In this document: piece by piece, positions 42,681 to 51,032 of the stretch
Layout of the letters: every line of letters begins with the position of its first letter
Position numbering within the stretch: the stretch's first letter is position 1
Assembly: GCF_000686125.1 (NCBI RefSeq)
Contig: NZ_JMMA01000002.1
Span: forward strand, 868,001-932,000
Length of the DNA: 64,000 nt
Reading direction: 5' to 3'
From: Ruminococcus sp. NK3A76
GTDB taxonomy: Bacteria; Bacillota; Clostridia; Oscillospirales; Ruminococcaceae
Notes under the pieces: generated by a model
Told to the model about the DNA's origin: nothing
What the model saw: only the letters and a program-made list of their open reading frames with translations
The model's database searches: none
Translations under genes and position numbers: made by a program

Positions 42681-43820
42681 TCAGATAGCCTTGCCCGAGG
42701 CTATGCGGTCTATCTCGTTTATCAGCATATTCACCTGCCGCCTGTCGTTGAATGCCGACGGTGAAAATCTCACAACTCCGGTCAGCAGCGTGCCTAAGCT
42801 GTGGTGTGCAAGTGCTGAGCATTGCAGCCCCCCTCTGAGCGCAAAGCCACGGCTGTTAAGATACTCCGTCACCTGCTCGGAGGAATACTCGCCGATGTTG
42901 AATGCAACTATCGGCGCATAGCTTGCCCCCTCGCTTCGGTAGACGGTGATGCTTTTGTGCCGCTTAAGAGCTGACAGCAGCTGCTCGCATAAAGCACTCT
43001 CGTGGGCTTTTATCCTTTGCTGTGTTTTGTAGTTTACAAAATCTATCCCCTTGCCAAGCCCCATGATGCCTACTGTGTTGACGGTGCCGCTCTCTAACTT
43101 CTCAGGCATCACATCTGTCTGTAGAAGCTCTGCCGATGTAGCGCCCGTGCCGCCCTCGATTATCGTCGAGAGGGGGAACTCGCCGTTTGTTATCAAAAGC
43201 CCTGTGCCTGCCGGCCCGTAAAGTCCCTTGTGGCCTGATGTGCATATAAAGTCCATGCCGTCAGCAAGGGTAACGCCCAGCACGCCGCTTGCCTGAGCGC
43301 AGTCGCAGACAAAAGCTATTCCGTGCTCGTGTGCAAGTTCTGCAAGGTGTTTGTATGGCGTTATCTGCCCGGTTACGTTTGATGCGGCGGTGCAGATAAG
43401 GCATTTTGTGTCCTTGTTTATCAGCCGCCGGAAATTGTCTATCGTCCTGTCATCGTCAGCTTCAATTCTTGCTATGCTGTAGCTCACATCACGGGTCTTG
43501 TAGAGATTATACACCGGGCGTGATGCCGAGTTGTGTTCGAGCGAGGAAATGACAGTGTGTCCGCCGTATTGCAGCAGACCCTTTATCGCCATGTTGAGCG
43601 CATAGGTGCAGTTTTGCGTAAACGCCACGTTCTCGACCTCTGCGCCAAACAGCTTCGCCGCCTTTTCACGCACGTTGTATACCTGCACGGCTGCGGCTTT
43701 TGATATCTCGTGGCCGCTGCGCCCCGGGTTGCCGCCGAAGCGCTCGACTGCTAAAGCCACGGCATTTCTGACCGACTGCGGCTTTGGGTAGGTGGTGGCT
43801 GAGTTGTCAAAGTTTATCAT
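42681..43820 (-). CDS. Cysteine desulfurase-like class V aminotransferase (EF2568-type)
   Basis: 379 residues, PLP-dependent: INFDNSATTYPKP at the N terminus, SSLEHNS, the PLP Lys in TSGHKGLYGPAGTG, and a C-terminal RGGLQCSALAH whose Cys is the likely persulfide/selenide-carrying residue. This subtype (TIGR01977-like) is often found with a DUF3343 gene in selenium-dependent molybdenum hydroxylase loci. Here the DUF3343 gene is 5 bp upstream, but selD and the hydroxylase genes are not in the window. ATG 43820 is behind AAAGGGGTGAGC. Confidence 0.88.
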   Translation of the reverse strand: MINFDNSATTYPKPQSVRNAVALAVERFGGNPGRSGHEISKAAAVQVYNVREKAAKLFGAEVENVAFTQNCTYALNMAIKGLLQYGGHTVISSLEHNSASRPVYNLYKTRDVSYSIARIEADDDRTIDNFRRLINKDTKCLICTAASNVTGQITPYKHLAELAHEHGIAFVCDCAQASGVLGVTLADGMDFICTSGHKGLYGPAGTGLLITNGEFPLSTIIEGGTGATSAELLQTDVMPEKLESGTVNTVGIMGLGKGIDFVNYKTQQRIKAHESALCEQLLSALKRHKSITVYRSEGASYAPIVAFNIGEYSSEQVTEYLNSRGFALRGGLQCSALAHHSLGTLLTGVVRFSPSAFNDRRQVNMLINEIDRIASGKAI

Positions 43821-43825
43821 CACGC

Positions 43826-44041
43826 TCACCCCTTTAAAATATTCTTGTGGGGTATGCTGTTTTGCTCCAATATACGCACTATTTCTCTCGGGTCTTTTTT
43901 CACCGAGAGCGAATAGCCGCACCCCGAGCCTAAGTTCTTTGGCGTTCTCACTATCTCGCAGAATATCCCTTTATCATTAAGCAGGCGCTTTGCCTTCATC
44001 GCATAGGTTATTGATGTCATGGCTATCAGGCTCCTTTGCAT
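43826..44041 (-). CDS. DUF3343 protein (putative Se/S carrier)
   Basis: 71 residues: QRSLIAMTSITYAMKAKRLL, then RTPKNLGSGCGYSLSV and a final strand-helix. The GCGYSLSV segment holds the single conserved Cys. DUF3343 proteins are thought to pass selenium or sulfur to a maturation system. The first ATG is chosen because GGAGAGGTG is 5 nt upstream and the family begins at this point; a second ATG at 44020 also has a good ribosome binding site (AAAGGAG). Confidence 0.85.
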   Translation of the reverse strand: MQRSLIAMTSITYAMKAKRLLNDKGIFCEIVRTPKNLGSGCGYSLSVKKDPREIVRILEQNSIPHKNILKG

Positions 44042-44131
44042 ATTATCACCTCTCCATATGGTTTTTTAACAGTATATGCAGGGTGGGGGGATGTTGACAA
44101 GGGGTCTGTATCCGATGCAAAAGTGGCATAA

Positions 44132-44170
44132 TAAAGCCCCGAAGTGCATCAATAACGCTTCAGGGCTTTG
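44132..44170 (-). terminator. Terminator of the pyrK-pyrD-VOC transcript
   Basis: Minus-strand AAAGCCCTGAAGCG and the inverse TGCACTTCGGGGCTTT, then ATTATG. Confidence 0.8.
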
Positions 44171-44180
44171 TGATATCCGA

Positions 44181-44591
44181 TTATTTATCCTTCTGATCAA
44201 AAGGCTTGTCCCACGAGCCTATCTCGATAAGATTGCCTTCGGGGTCAGCTATGTAACAGGTCCTCTGTCCCCACGGTTCAAGCTCCGGCTCCAGGACAGG
44301 TGTTGCTCAGTTTTCGACTGCCTTTTTAAACGCTTCATCGACTTCTGCAAAGCTGTCAACATAAAGAGCTATCTCAAAATGACCGTTGAGCCCCTTTATG
44401 TATTCATATCTTCGGCTCGTCATTTTTTCAAAGTCTTTCCTGCCGTACAGCAAAAACAATGTGCCGTCCTTGACGAGGTAAACATTCGATGTGTCCTCGG
44501 CTTCCTTTATCTCAAAGCCAAGCACATCTCTGTAAAAGCGTATCATCTTCGCCATATCATCAACAAGCAATCCGAAACCGTCAAGCCTCAT
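44181..44591 (-). pseudogene. VOC-family (glyoxalase fold) protein with in-frame TGA
   Basis: The frame starts MRLDGFGLLVDDMAKMIRF with the usual VOC strand-helix pattern (FYRDVLGFE). It meets TGA at codon 95 (44307-44309, after KKAVEN) and then continues without interruption as ATPVLEPELEPWGQRT and YIADPEGNLIEIGSW to TAA at 44181. The normal residue here is Gly (AVENGATPV), and a GGA-to-TGA change explains the stop. Total 136 codons, the normal length. The 94-residue product lacks the last metal ligand strand, so it is probably inactive unless read through. Confidence 0.85.
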
Positions 44592-44606
44592 AAGCTGCCT
44601 CCATAT

Positions 44607-45518
44607 TTACCACGGCAAAACCGTGCCTATAATATCCGCAAGGCGCTCAACGCCGTTTTCCTCGCACCATTTGTCAAGCCCGTCAACAATCTTCACGGGT
44701 ACAAACGGGTCTTGGAAAATCGCAGCACCTACCTGTATGGCCGATGCGCCTGCCATCATCATCTCGACTGCGTCCTCGGCCGATGCTATGCCGCCCATGC
44801 CGACAACGGGTATCTTGACAGCATTTGCGACCTGCCATACCATTCTCACAGCCACAGGGAACACCGCCGGGCCTGAAAGACCGCCTACGTTGTTTTTAAG
44901 TATCGGCCTGCGTGTCTTTATGTCTATCCTCATGCCGAGGAGCGTGTTTATAAGTGATACAGCATCTGCGCCGTTTGCTTCGACGCTCTTTGCGATGTCG
45001 GTTATGCTCGTGACGTTTGGCGAGAGCTTTACCATGAGAGGAATGTCTGTAGCATCTCTTACAGCCTTTGTCACCTGACCTGCTATCACACAGTCAGTTC
45101 CGAAAGCCGCACCGCCCTGCTTTACATTCGGGCAGGAGATGTTAAGCTCTATCATGTCAACGCCGCTGCCGTTTAGCATCGCAGCAAGCTCGCCGCTCTC
45201 CTCGACTGATGAGCCGGCTATGTTTGCGATTATGCGTGTGCCTTTGGTCTTAAGGTTTGGCAGCTCGTATGAGAGGAACTTCTCAACGCCGCCGTTTTGC
45301 AGACCGACTGAGTTGAGCATTCCGCTCGGAGTCTCAGCCACTCGGGGCCCCGGGTTGCCCTGACGCTCAAAGCGTGTAGTGCCCTTTACCGATATGCCGC
45401 CTAAACGTGAGAGGGGATAGAACTTCTCATATTCACGCCCGTAGCCGAAGCAGCCGCTTGCAGGGATAACAGGGTTTTTAAACTCGACACCTGCCACACT
45501 AACTCTCAGATCAGCCAT
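44607..45518 (-). CDS. pyrD: Dihydroorotate dehydrogenase B, catalytic subunit
   Basis: 303 residues, class 1B: VEFKNPVIPASGCFGYG, NSVGLQNGGVE, the active-site Cys in NISCPNVKQGG, VKLSPNVTSI, and VGMGGIASAEDAVEMMMAGASAIQVG split around the FMN phosphate site. It oxidises dihydroorotate and passes electrons to PyrK. It overlaps pyrK by 8 bp. pyrC and pyrF are 4 kb upstream in the same direction. Confidence 0.96.
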   Translation of the reverse strand: MADLRVSVAGVEFKNPVIPASGCFGYGREYEKFYPLSRLGGISVKGTTRFERQGNPGPRVAETPSGMLNSVGLQNGGVEKFLSYELPNLKTKGTRIIANIAGSSVEESGELAAMLNGSGVDMIELNISCPNVKQGGAAFGTDCVIAGQVTKAVRDATDIPLMVKLSPNVTSITDIAKSVEANGADAVSLINTLLGMRIDIKTRRPILKNNVGGLSGPAVFPVAVRMVWQVANAVKIPVVGMGGIASAEDAVEMMMAGASAIQVGAAIFQDPFVPVKIVDGLDKWCEENGVERLADIIGTVLPW

Positions 45519-46281
45519 CGAACACTACCTCCTCACTGTCAAATACAGGGCCGTCCTTGCAGACGTGCGAGAATATCTCACGCCCGTCCTTTACTGTGCG
45601 GCATACGCATACTAAGCAGGCGCCCACGCCGCAGGCCATTCTCTGCTCTAATGATACCTGACATTCAATGCCGTTTTCCTGCGCTATCGCAGCTACGCCT
45701 TTGAGCATCACCATAGGACCGCAGGCGTATATTATGTCAGGCTTTTCCTTTGCTATCTCGGCTCTGAGTGCGTCTGTGACAAAGCCCTTTATGCCGGCCG
45801 TGCCGTCGTCGGTGCAGAGTATCGCCTGCGCACCTGCTGCCTTAAAGTCCTCCTGCAAGATAGCGATACCGGCTGTGCGGAAGCCGCTTATAGCCTTTGC
45901 GTTCTCGCCGTAAAGGGAAGCTATGCCGAGCATTGGCGGTGTGCCTATGCCGCCGCCTACGCAGATCGCCTTTTTGCCTTCGAGCACCTTGAAGCCCTTG
46001 CCAAGAGGTGCTATCATGTCGATGTTCATGCCGACATTAAGCTCAGATATCTTGTCTGTGCCCTTGCCTCTTACCTCAAATACGAGCCTCAGTGTGCCTT
46101 TTTCCTTGTCTATGCCGCAGATAGAGATAGGCCTTCTTAAAAAGAACCCCTCAGCTGCTATCTGTACGAACTGCCCGGCCTGTGCCTGTGCTGCCACCTC
46201 GGGGCAGAGCACAGTGAAGTCATACACGCCCTTTGCTATCGCTTTTTTTGCGATCAACGGGTATTTGCCCTGTGTGTACAT
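45511..46281 (-). CDS. pyrK: Dihydroorotate dehydrogenase B, electron-transfer subunit
   Basis: 256 residues: FAD-binding FFLRRPISICG, the NAD-binding VGGGIGTPPM, and the [2Fe-2S] cluster cysteines CGVGACLVCVC followed by a later HVCKDGPVF. It links PyrD to NAD+. The start at 46281 has GAAAGGAG 8 nt upstream. Confidence 0.95.
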   Translation of the reverse strand: MYTQGKYPLIAKKAIAKGVYDFTVLCPEVAAQAQAGQFVQIAAEGFFLRRPISICGIDKEKGTLRLVFEVRGKGTDKISELNVGMNIDMIAPLGKGFKVLEGKKAICVGGGIGTPPMLGIASLYGENAKAISGFRTAGIAILQEDFKAAGAQAILCTDDGTAGIKGFVTDALRAEIAKEKPDIIYACGPMVMLKGVAAIAQENGIECQVSLEQRMACGVGACLVCVCRTVKDGREIFSHVCKDGPVFDSEEVVFDG

Positions 46282-46330
46282 ACACCTTTCTCCTTTCAAA
46301 TCAAAGCGGTATTACGCTGTGTTTTCAGAA

Positions 46331-47092
46331 TTACGATTCTTTCAGCTTGTCAAGAACTATCTGCGCCCACCTTGCAGCTGCGAGAGGTGAAAAGCCGTGC
46401 CCTTCGTTCTCGATGACGTGAAGACTTACATCACGCCCGAGCGCTTTCTGCTGCTCATAGAGCCGCTGCGAATAGCTTATGTTCACTGTCTTGTCAGCAT
46501 CGCCGTGAGCTACTGTTATGCTGCCGGGGTAGCTCTTTATCATCTCATAAACATCAAACTGCGGCAGCTCGTCTATGTATTTTTTCGATATGTCCATTCC
46601 CATAAGATGATGCACGCCGCCCTCAGGAATGACCACCTTGCTCATATCATCGGGTATGCAGAGTGCCGGGTATAAAAGCAGCAGCCCGTTCACCTTGTCG
46701 CCGAGCATGGCAGCTGTCAGGCAGGAAACAAGCCCTCCCTGGCTCTCGCCGTAGAGAAACAGCCTGTCATACTGCCCCTCTCTTGTGCGCTTTAAGAAAG
46801 CCACAGCCTCAGTTGCGTCCTCGACCTCGGTCTTTAAGCTCATGTCGGTCGTCTTGCCCATTGATATTACGTTGTTGCCGCCGCCCCTGAAATCCACAGT
46901 CAGCGCTAAATAGCCGTTTTGAGCAAGTATCTTTGCTAACCATTCAAGGTCAGCCTGGCAGCTGTTGTAGCCGTGAAAGAGGATAACAGCCGTGCGGTTT
47001 CTTTTCTCCTCGTTCTCGTTTTCAAATATGTAGCCGAACACCCTGTCAGAGCAGGGGCCGTACATTATCTTTATCTTCTTTACGTTTTCCAT
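46331..47092 (-). CDS. Alpha/beta hydrolase (esterase)
   Basis: 253 residues: oxyanion segment ILFHGYNS, nucleophile elbow GESQGG (Ser about 117), acid in VAHGDADKTV, and His in ENEGHGFS. No signal peptide. The layout resembles small cytoplasmic carboxyl or feruloyl esterases of rumen Clostridia; the substrate cannot be fixed. It ends 50 bp before pyrK and shares its transcript, perhaps by chance. Confidence 0.85.
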   Translation of the reverse strand: MENVKKIKIMYGPCSDRVFGYIFENENEEKRNRTAVILFHGYNSCQADLEWLAKILAQNGYLALTVDFRGGGNNVISMGKTTDMSLKTEVEDATEAVAFLKRTREGQYDRLFLYGESQGGLVSCLTAAMLGDKVNGLLLLYPALCIPDDMSKVVIPEGGVHHLMGMDISKKYIDELPQFDVYEMIKSYPGSITVAHGDADKTVNISYSQRLYEQQKALGRDVSLHVIENEGHGFSPLAAARWAQIVLDKLKES

Positions 47093-47124
47093 TTTACTTC
47101 ACCTCGGTGATGTATTCTGTTATA

Positions 47125-47153
47125 ATTATACCATATCCCCGCCGCTTTGTCAT
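47125..47153 (-). promoter_or_regulatory. Promoter upstream of the esterase and pyrK-pyrD
   Basis: Minus-strand ATGACA (47148-47153), 17 bp, TATAAT (47125-47130). Confidence 0.7.
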
Positions 47154-47177
47154 TACATATTTTTGAATTTTTACAAG

Positions 47178-47204
47178 CAAAAGACCCGTGCATCAGCACG
47201 AGCC
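47178..47204 (-). terminator. Terminator overlapping the end of the deaminase gene
   Basis: Minus-strand GGCTCGTGC and GCACGGGTC stem then TTTTG; the gene's last codons and TGA lie inside the stem-loop. Confidence 0.75.
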
Positions 47205-47819
47205 TTTCATGTTCATTATCATATCATATACTTTACCGCAGGGGGCGTTCTTCCCTGCAAGAGCATCAAGAGCCTTGTCTTTGTAAAGCGCCTTTGCTAT
47301 GTTCACGGCAGCGGGGTCTGTGGCTTCAAACTGCCTTATAACCTTGTCTGAGCAGCCACGCTCTAAATGCCGCAGCTCATAATAGCTTTGAATGGTGAGC
47401 TGAAAAAGCTGCATATCGCCGCCTTCGTGGGTGCAGGTGACATTCTTGCCTATGTAGTAAGGCTCTGTCTGAGTGAGATGCACCATGCCGCAGTATGCAT
47501 CAAGTGACGCAAAGTGAATGTCTTTAATGTGCCCCATAAGTATCATGCCCATGCACATAGGGCATGGCTCCATTGAGGTGTAAAGGTTAAGCTCATAGGA
47601 GTTGGATCTATCTGTGTCAAGCGAACGCAGAGCATTGGCTTCGGCGTGAGATATCTCACGGTTTATAGTGCTTTCTTCACGGCTTCGATTTCTGTCAGAG
47701 ATGACAAGCCGCCCCTCTTTGTCAAACAAAGCCGCACCTATCGGGGTGGAGCCGTAGCCGAACGCCTTCCACGCCTGCTCAAATACCACCTGCCACTGGG
47801 ATGATAAGTTTTTCCACAT
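47193..47819 (-). CDS. Nucleoside deaminase (CDA superfamily)
   Basis: 208 residues. The zinc site is HAEANALRSL (His and catalytic Glu) and PCPMC in SMEPCPMCMGMILMG. The N-terminal strand-helix PIGAALFDKEGR is typical of guanine or tRNA-adenosine deaminases, but the C-terminal 60 residues are not those of TadA, so a free base or nucleoside is the likelier substrate. It is 12 bp after the AraC-GGDEF gene. Confidence 0.8.
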   Translation of the reverse strand: MWKNLSSQWQVVFEQAWKAFGYGSTPIGAALFDKEGRLVISDRNRSREESTINREISHAEANALRSLDTDRSNSYELNLYTSMEPCPMCMGMILMGHIKDIHFASLDAYCGMVHLTQTEPYYIGKNVTCTHEGGDMQLFQLTIQSYYELRHLERGCSDKVIRQFEATDPAAVNIAKALYKDKALDALAGKNAPCGKVYDMIMNMKGSC

Positions 47820-47831
47820 AAAGCCTCCACC

Positions 47832-48677
47832 TTACTGCATTAACTCAAACTTGCCGCTTTCCCGTGCCTTTTTCATCACAGCCTCAAAGTCACTGCAAAG
47901 TACGGTGTATTTTAAGTTCTTGCCTATCATTATAGCGCCGCACCATAGGGTCACGTCAATTTCCTGCCCGTTATGGGGAATGGTGTTTCCGTTCTGGCTC
48001 ATGACCCTTTCTGCAATAGCTGCGACCTTTTCGCTGTCGTCAGTTTCTGTTATCATAACAAACTCATCTCCGCCCATTCGCAGACAGAGCATATTCTCAT
48101 CAGCCGCTTCGTTTATCCGCCGAAACGATTCAAGTATCACCTTGTCGCCTGCATCACGGCCTATCTCGGTGTTTATCGGCATCAGGTTCTTTATGTCAAA
48201 GCAGAGAATGTAAGTGCCTGCCTGACCCTTTAAATAATCATAAAACTCAGATACATCAAATTTCTTAACGTTACGCATATTTATCAGCTCCTCTTTCTCG
48301 ATATACTTGGTGTTGAGTTTCGGGTAGAGGTCAGTGCTGCCCTTCCATTCCTTCTTGAATTTGGTAGGCGGCACGCCCCAGACCTTTGTAAATGCCCTTG
48401 TGAACACCTCGTGCGAGTTGTAGCCGTATTTCATTGCTATGTCGAGCATATTCATATCAGTGCGCAGGATGTCACGCCCTGCAAGCGTCACACGCCTTTT
48501 CTGGATATACTCCTTAAGGCTCAGGTGCGTGCAGAACTTCCACGTCTTTTGCAGCGACGACAGCGAGCAGTAACAGTGCGCAGCGATATCCTCCTGAGAA
48601 AATTCGCTCATCAGGTTCTCCTCGATGTATTCAAGCGCTGATATGAAAATTGTAAAGCTGTTTTCAAAGGTGTTCAT
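47832..48677 (-). CDS. AraC-type regulator fused to a GGDEF domain
   Basis: 281 residues. About 1-112 is an AraC/XylS double helix-turn-helix (YCSLSSLQKTWK; MLDIAMKYGYNSHEVFTRAF; WGVPPTKFKKEW). About 150-280 is a GGDEF domain: CFDIKNLMPINTEIGRDAGD, then RMGGDEFVMI with an intact GGDEF motif. The order is the reverse of usual, with DNA binding N-terminal and no sensor between. It may couple c-di-GMP synthesis or nucleotide binding to transcription of the deaminase gene that follows. A palindrome, GTAACGTTAC, lies 19 bp before the start. Confidence 0.85.
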   Translation of the reverse strand: MNTFENSFTIFISALEYIEENLMSEFSQEDIAAHCYCSLSSLQKTWKFCTHLSLKEYIQKRRVTLAGRDILRTDMNMLDIAMKYGYNSHEVFTRAFTKVWGVPPTKFKKEWKGSTDLYPKLNTKYIEKEELINMRNVKKFDVSEFYDYLKGQAGTYILCFDIKNLMPINTEIGRDAGDKVILESFRRINEAADENMLCLRMGGDEFVMITETDDSEKVAAIAERVMSQNGNTIPHNGQEIDVTLWCGAIMIGKNLKYTVLCSDFEAVMKKARESGKFELMQ

Positions 48678-48695
48678 AGTGCTTCTCCATATACA

Positions 48696-48705
48696 GTAAC
48701 GTTAC
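48696..48705. promoter_or_regulatory. Palindrome GTAACGTTAC upstream of the AraC-GGDEF gene
   Basis: A perfect 10-bp palindrome between a possible -10 box (minus-strand TATACT near 48716-48721) and the start codon; placed as an operator would be. Confidence 0.45.
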
Positions 48706-48757
48706 CTTATGATACAAGTATAGCACACTCGTCAGGATAATTCTTGATGTTTTGAGT

Positions 48758-48786
48758 AAAAAAGCCCGAGATGTTATCCCGGGCTT
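48758..48786 (-). terminator. Terminator of pyrC-pyrF
   Basis: Minus-strand AAGCCCGGGAT and ATCTCGGGCTT, then TTTT. Confidence 0.92.
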
Positions 48787-48792
48787 GAAATG

Positions 48793-49722
48793 TTATATTG
48801 ATATTTTCGGCAGATAAGAAGTGATATCCTCTTTCATTCTTATTACCTCACGCCTTGCGGCCTTTGCAAAGTCAGTCTCGTCGCAGCCTTCCTTCTGATA
48901 AGCGCACATAACGCCTCTTGAAGAATTGACGATAGCGCCTAAGCCGTTTGCATCGAAAGCCTTTGCAACGCCCTCAGCACCGCCGCCCTGTGCGCCGTAG
49001 CCGGGAACGAGGAAGAATGTGTGCGGCAGCCTCTTGCGCAGAGTTTCAAGCTGCTCGGGGTATGTAGCGCCCACAACTGCACCGACTGAGCTGTAGCCGT
49101 ATCTGCCCGACTGCTCTAAGCCCCACTTCTCGCACATATCGCCCATTGTCTCATATACTGAGTTCTGGCCTATCAGCAGATCCTGAAGCTCGCCCGAGGA
49201 CTTGTTCGATGTCTTTACGAGCACGAATATGCCCTTGTCATATTTCACGCACTTGTCAAGCAGGGGAGTGATGCCGTCAGTGCCTAAGTAGCCGTTGACT
49301 GTCAGCGCATCAGCACCGAAAGCCTCAAATTCCTCGCCGGCGACCTCGGTGATGCCAAGGTGAGCTGTCGCATAAGCCTCCATAGTAGCGCCTATGTCGT
49401 TTCTCTTGCCGTCAGTGATGACGAACATTCCCTTTTCCTTGGCGTACTTTATCGTCTTGTAAAGTGTCTTGACGCCCTCGTAGCCGTACATCTCGTAGTA
49501 TGCTGCCTGCGGCTTTATAGCAGGGCATATGTCGTGTATCTCGTCTATAATGCCCTTGTTGAATTCGAGTATAGCCTTAGCTGCACCCTTTAAGCTCTTG
49601 CCGTATTTTGAGAATTTCTTTGCCTTTATGTACTGCGGCACATAGTCGAGCTTTGGGTCAAGTCCGACTACTGAGGGGTTCTGTGTGCTTACTATCTTTT
49701 CTATAAGTCTGTCAAATGACAT
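48793..49722 (-). CDS. pyrF: Orotidine 5'-phosphate decarboxylase (type 2)
   Basis: 309 residues, the longer bacterial subfamily: SVVGLDPKLDYVP, the catalytic FVITDGKRNDIG with the Asp-Lys-Asp set, ADALTVNGYLG, and a C-terminal FLVPGYGAQGGGAEG phosphate site. It makes UMP from OMP. It follows pyrC by 18 bp. Confidence 0.96.
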   Translation of the reverse strand: MSFDRLIEKIVSTQNPSVVGLDPKLDYVPQYIKAKKFSKYGKSLKGAAKAILEFNKGIIDEIHDICPAIKPQAAYYEMYGYEGVKTLYKTIKYAKEKGMFVITDGKRNDIGATMEAYATAHLGITEVAGEEFEAFGADALTVNGYLGTDGITPLLDKCVKYDKGIFVLVKTSNKSSGELQDLLIGQNSVYETMGDMCEKWGLEQSGRYGYSSVGAVVGATYPEQLETLRKRLPHTFFLVPGYGAQGGGAEGVAKAFDANGLGAIVNSSRGVMCAYQKEGCDETDFAKAARREVIRMKEDITSYLPKISI

Positions 49723-49740
49723 TTTTTTAACTCCTTTATT

Positions 49741-51009
49741 TTATAGTTCAAAAACAACTCTGCCCTTTGATACGGTGTAGAGTACCTTGCCCTTTAGCTT
49801 CTCACCCTTGAAGACGCTGTTTTTGCTCTTTGAGTGAAGCTCCTCAGGTATTACCTCCCACTCGTAGTCGGGGTCAAATATCGTCAGGTCGCATGGCTGG
49901 CCTGCGCATATGCTAAGCTCAGGAACGCCGATTATCTTTCTCGGGTTCTGTGACATAAGTCTTGCTATGTGCATAAGGTCGCACTTGCCTGTGTGATACA
50001 GCTTTGTCAGAGTTGCCGCAAGAGATGTTTCAAGGCCTACAACGCCGTTCGGGGCTTTTTCAAAGTCAGCCTTTTCCTCTTTGGTGTGGGGGGCGTGGTC
50101 GGTGATTATGCAGTCTATCGTGCCGTCGAGCACTGCCTGCTCTACTGCCGCCCTGTCCTCCTCAGTCCTCAGAGGGGGAGACATTCTGTAGTCAGCATCT
50201 CTGCTGTAGAGCTTTTCCTCTGTGAAGGTGAAATAGTGCGGTGCTGTCTCGCAGGTGACGTTCACGCCGTCCTTCTTGGCAGCCCTTATGATGTTTACCG
50301 AGCCCTTTGTTGAAACGTGGCATATATGAACGTGCGCATCGCAGCTCATTGCAAGTGCTATCTCACGGGCTGTGATGTAATCCTCGCTCGCTCTGTCAAG
50401 ACCGCCTACGCCGAGTTCCTCTGACACCTTGCCCTTGTTGATGATGCCGCCTCTTGTGATATTAATGTCCTCACAGTGCGAGAGAACAGCCAGGCCGTTT
50501 GTCTTGCTGAGTTCGATAGCCTTTCTCATAAGCTCTGCGTTCTCAACAGGCCTGCCGTCGTCGGAGACAGCATATACACCTGCACGCCTGAGCTCGTCAA
50601 AGTCGCACAGCTCGAAGCTCTGCATACCCTTTGTTATGCAGGCAACGGGATAAACGTCGATGCCTGTCTTTGAAGCCTTGTCTAAAACGTACGAGACAAG
50701 CTGCTCGTTGTCGATCGGCGGCTTGGTGTTCGGCATACAGCAGACGGCTGTGAAACCGCCTGCCTTTGCCGCATCTGTGCCTGTGAAAATATCTTCCTTG
50801 TGGGTCTGCCCTGGGTCACGGAAGTGAACGTGTATATCCATAAGCCCCGGGAAAGCCACAAGACCCTTTGCATCGATCACCCGTGCGCCGTCCTCGTCAG
50901 CAGCAGTGCCTACTGCCGTGATTATGCCGCCCTCTGCGGTGATATCCGTCACTGTGTCGGTGCCCGTTACCGGGTCGATGACTCTTGCATTCTTGATTAT
51001 CAGTTTCAT
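49741..51009 (-). CDS. pyrC: Dihydroorotase
   Basis: 422 residues, class I: metal site DIHVHFRDPGQTHKEDI, CCMPNTKP, SHCEDINI, HICHVSTKGS and DHAPHTKEEKADF. It cyclises carbamoyl aspartate. It lies between an unknown membrane protein gene and pyrF. pyrB/pyrI are not present. Confidence 0.96.
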   Translation of the reverse strand: MKLIIKNARVIDPVTGTDTVTDITAEGGIITAVGTAADEDGARVIDAKGLVAFPGLMDIHVHFRDPGQTHKEDIFTGTDAAKAGGFTAVCCMPNTKPPIDNEQLVSYVLDKASKTGIDVYPVACITKGMQSFELCDFDELRRAGVYAVSDDGRPVENAELMRKAIELSKTNGLAVLSHCEDINITRGGIINKGKVSEELGVGGLDRASEDYITAREIALAMSCDAHVHICHVSTKGSVNIIRAAKKDGVNVTCETAPHYFTFTEEKLYSRDADYRMSPPLRTEEDRAAVEQAVLDGTIDCIITDHAPHTKEEKADFEKAPNGVVGLETSLAATLTKLYHTGKCDLMHIARLMSQNPRKIIGVPELSICAGQPCDLTIFDPDYEWEVIPEELHSKSKNSVFKGEKLKGKVLYTVSKGRVVFEL

Positions 51010-51032
51010 TTGATCTCCTTGATCTTAGGGTA

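Noticed and set aside
44307-44309. Selenocysteine codon in the VOC gene
   Set aside because: The conserved residue at this place is Gly; a single GGA-to-TGA change is simpler, and no selenocysteine genes are in view.
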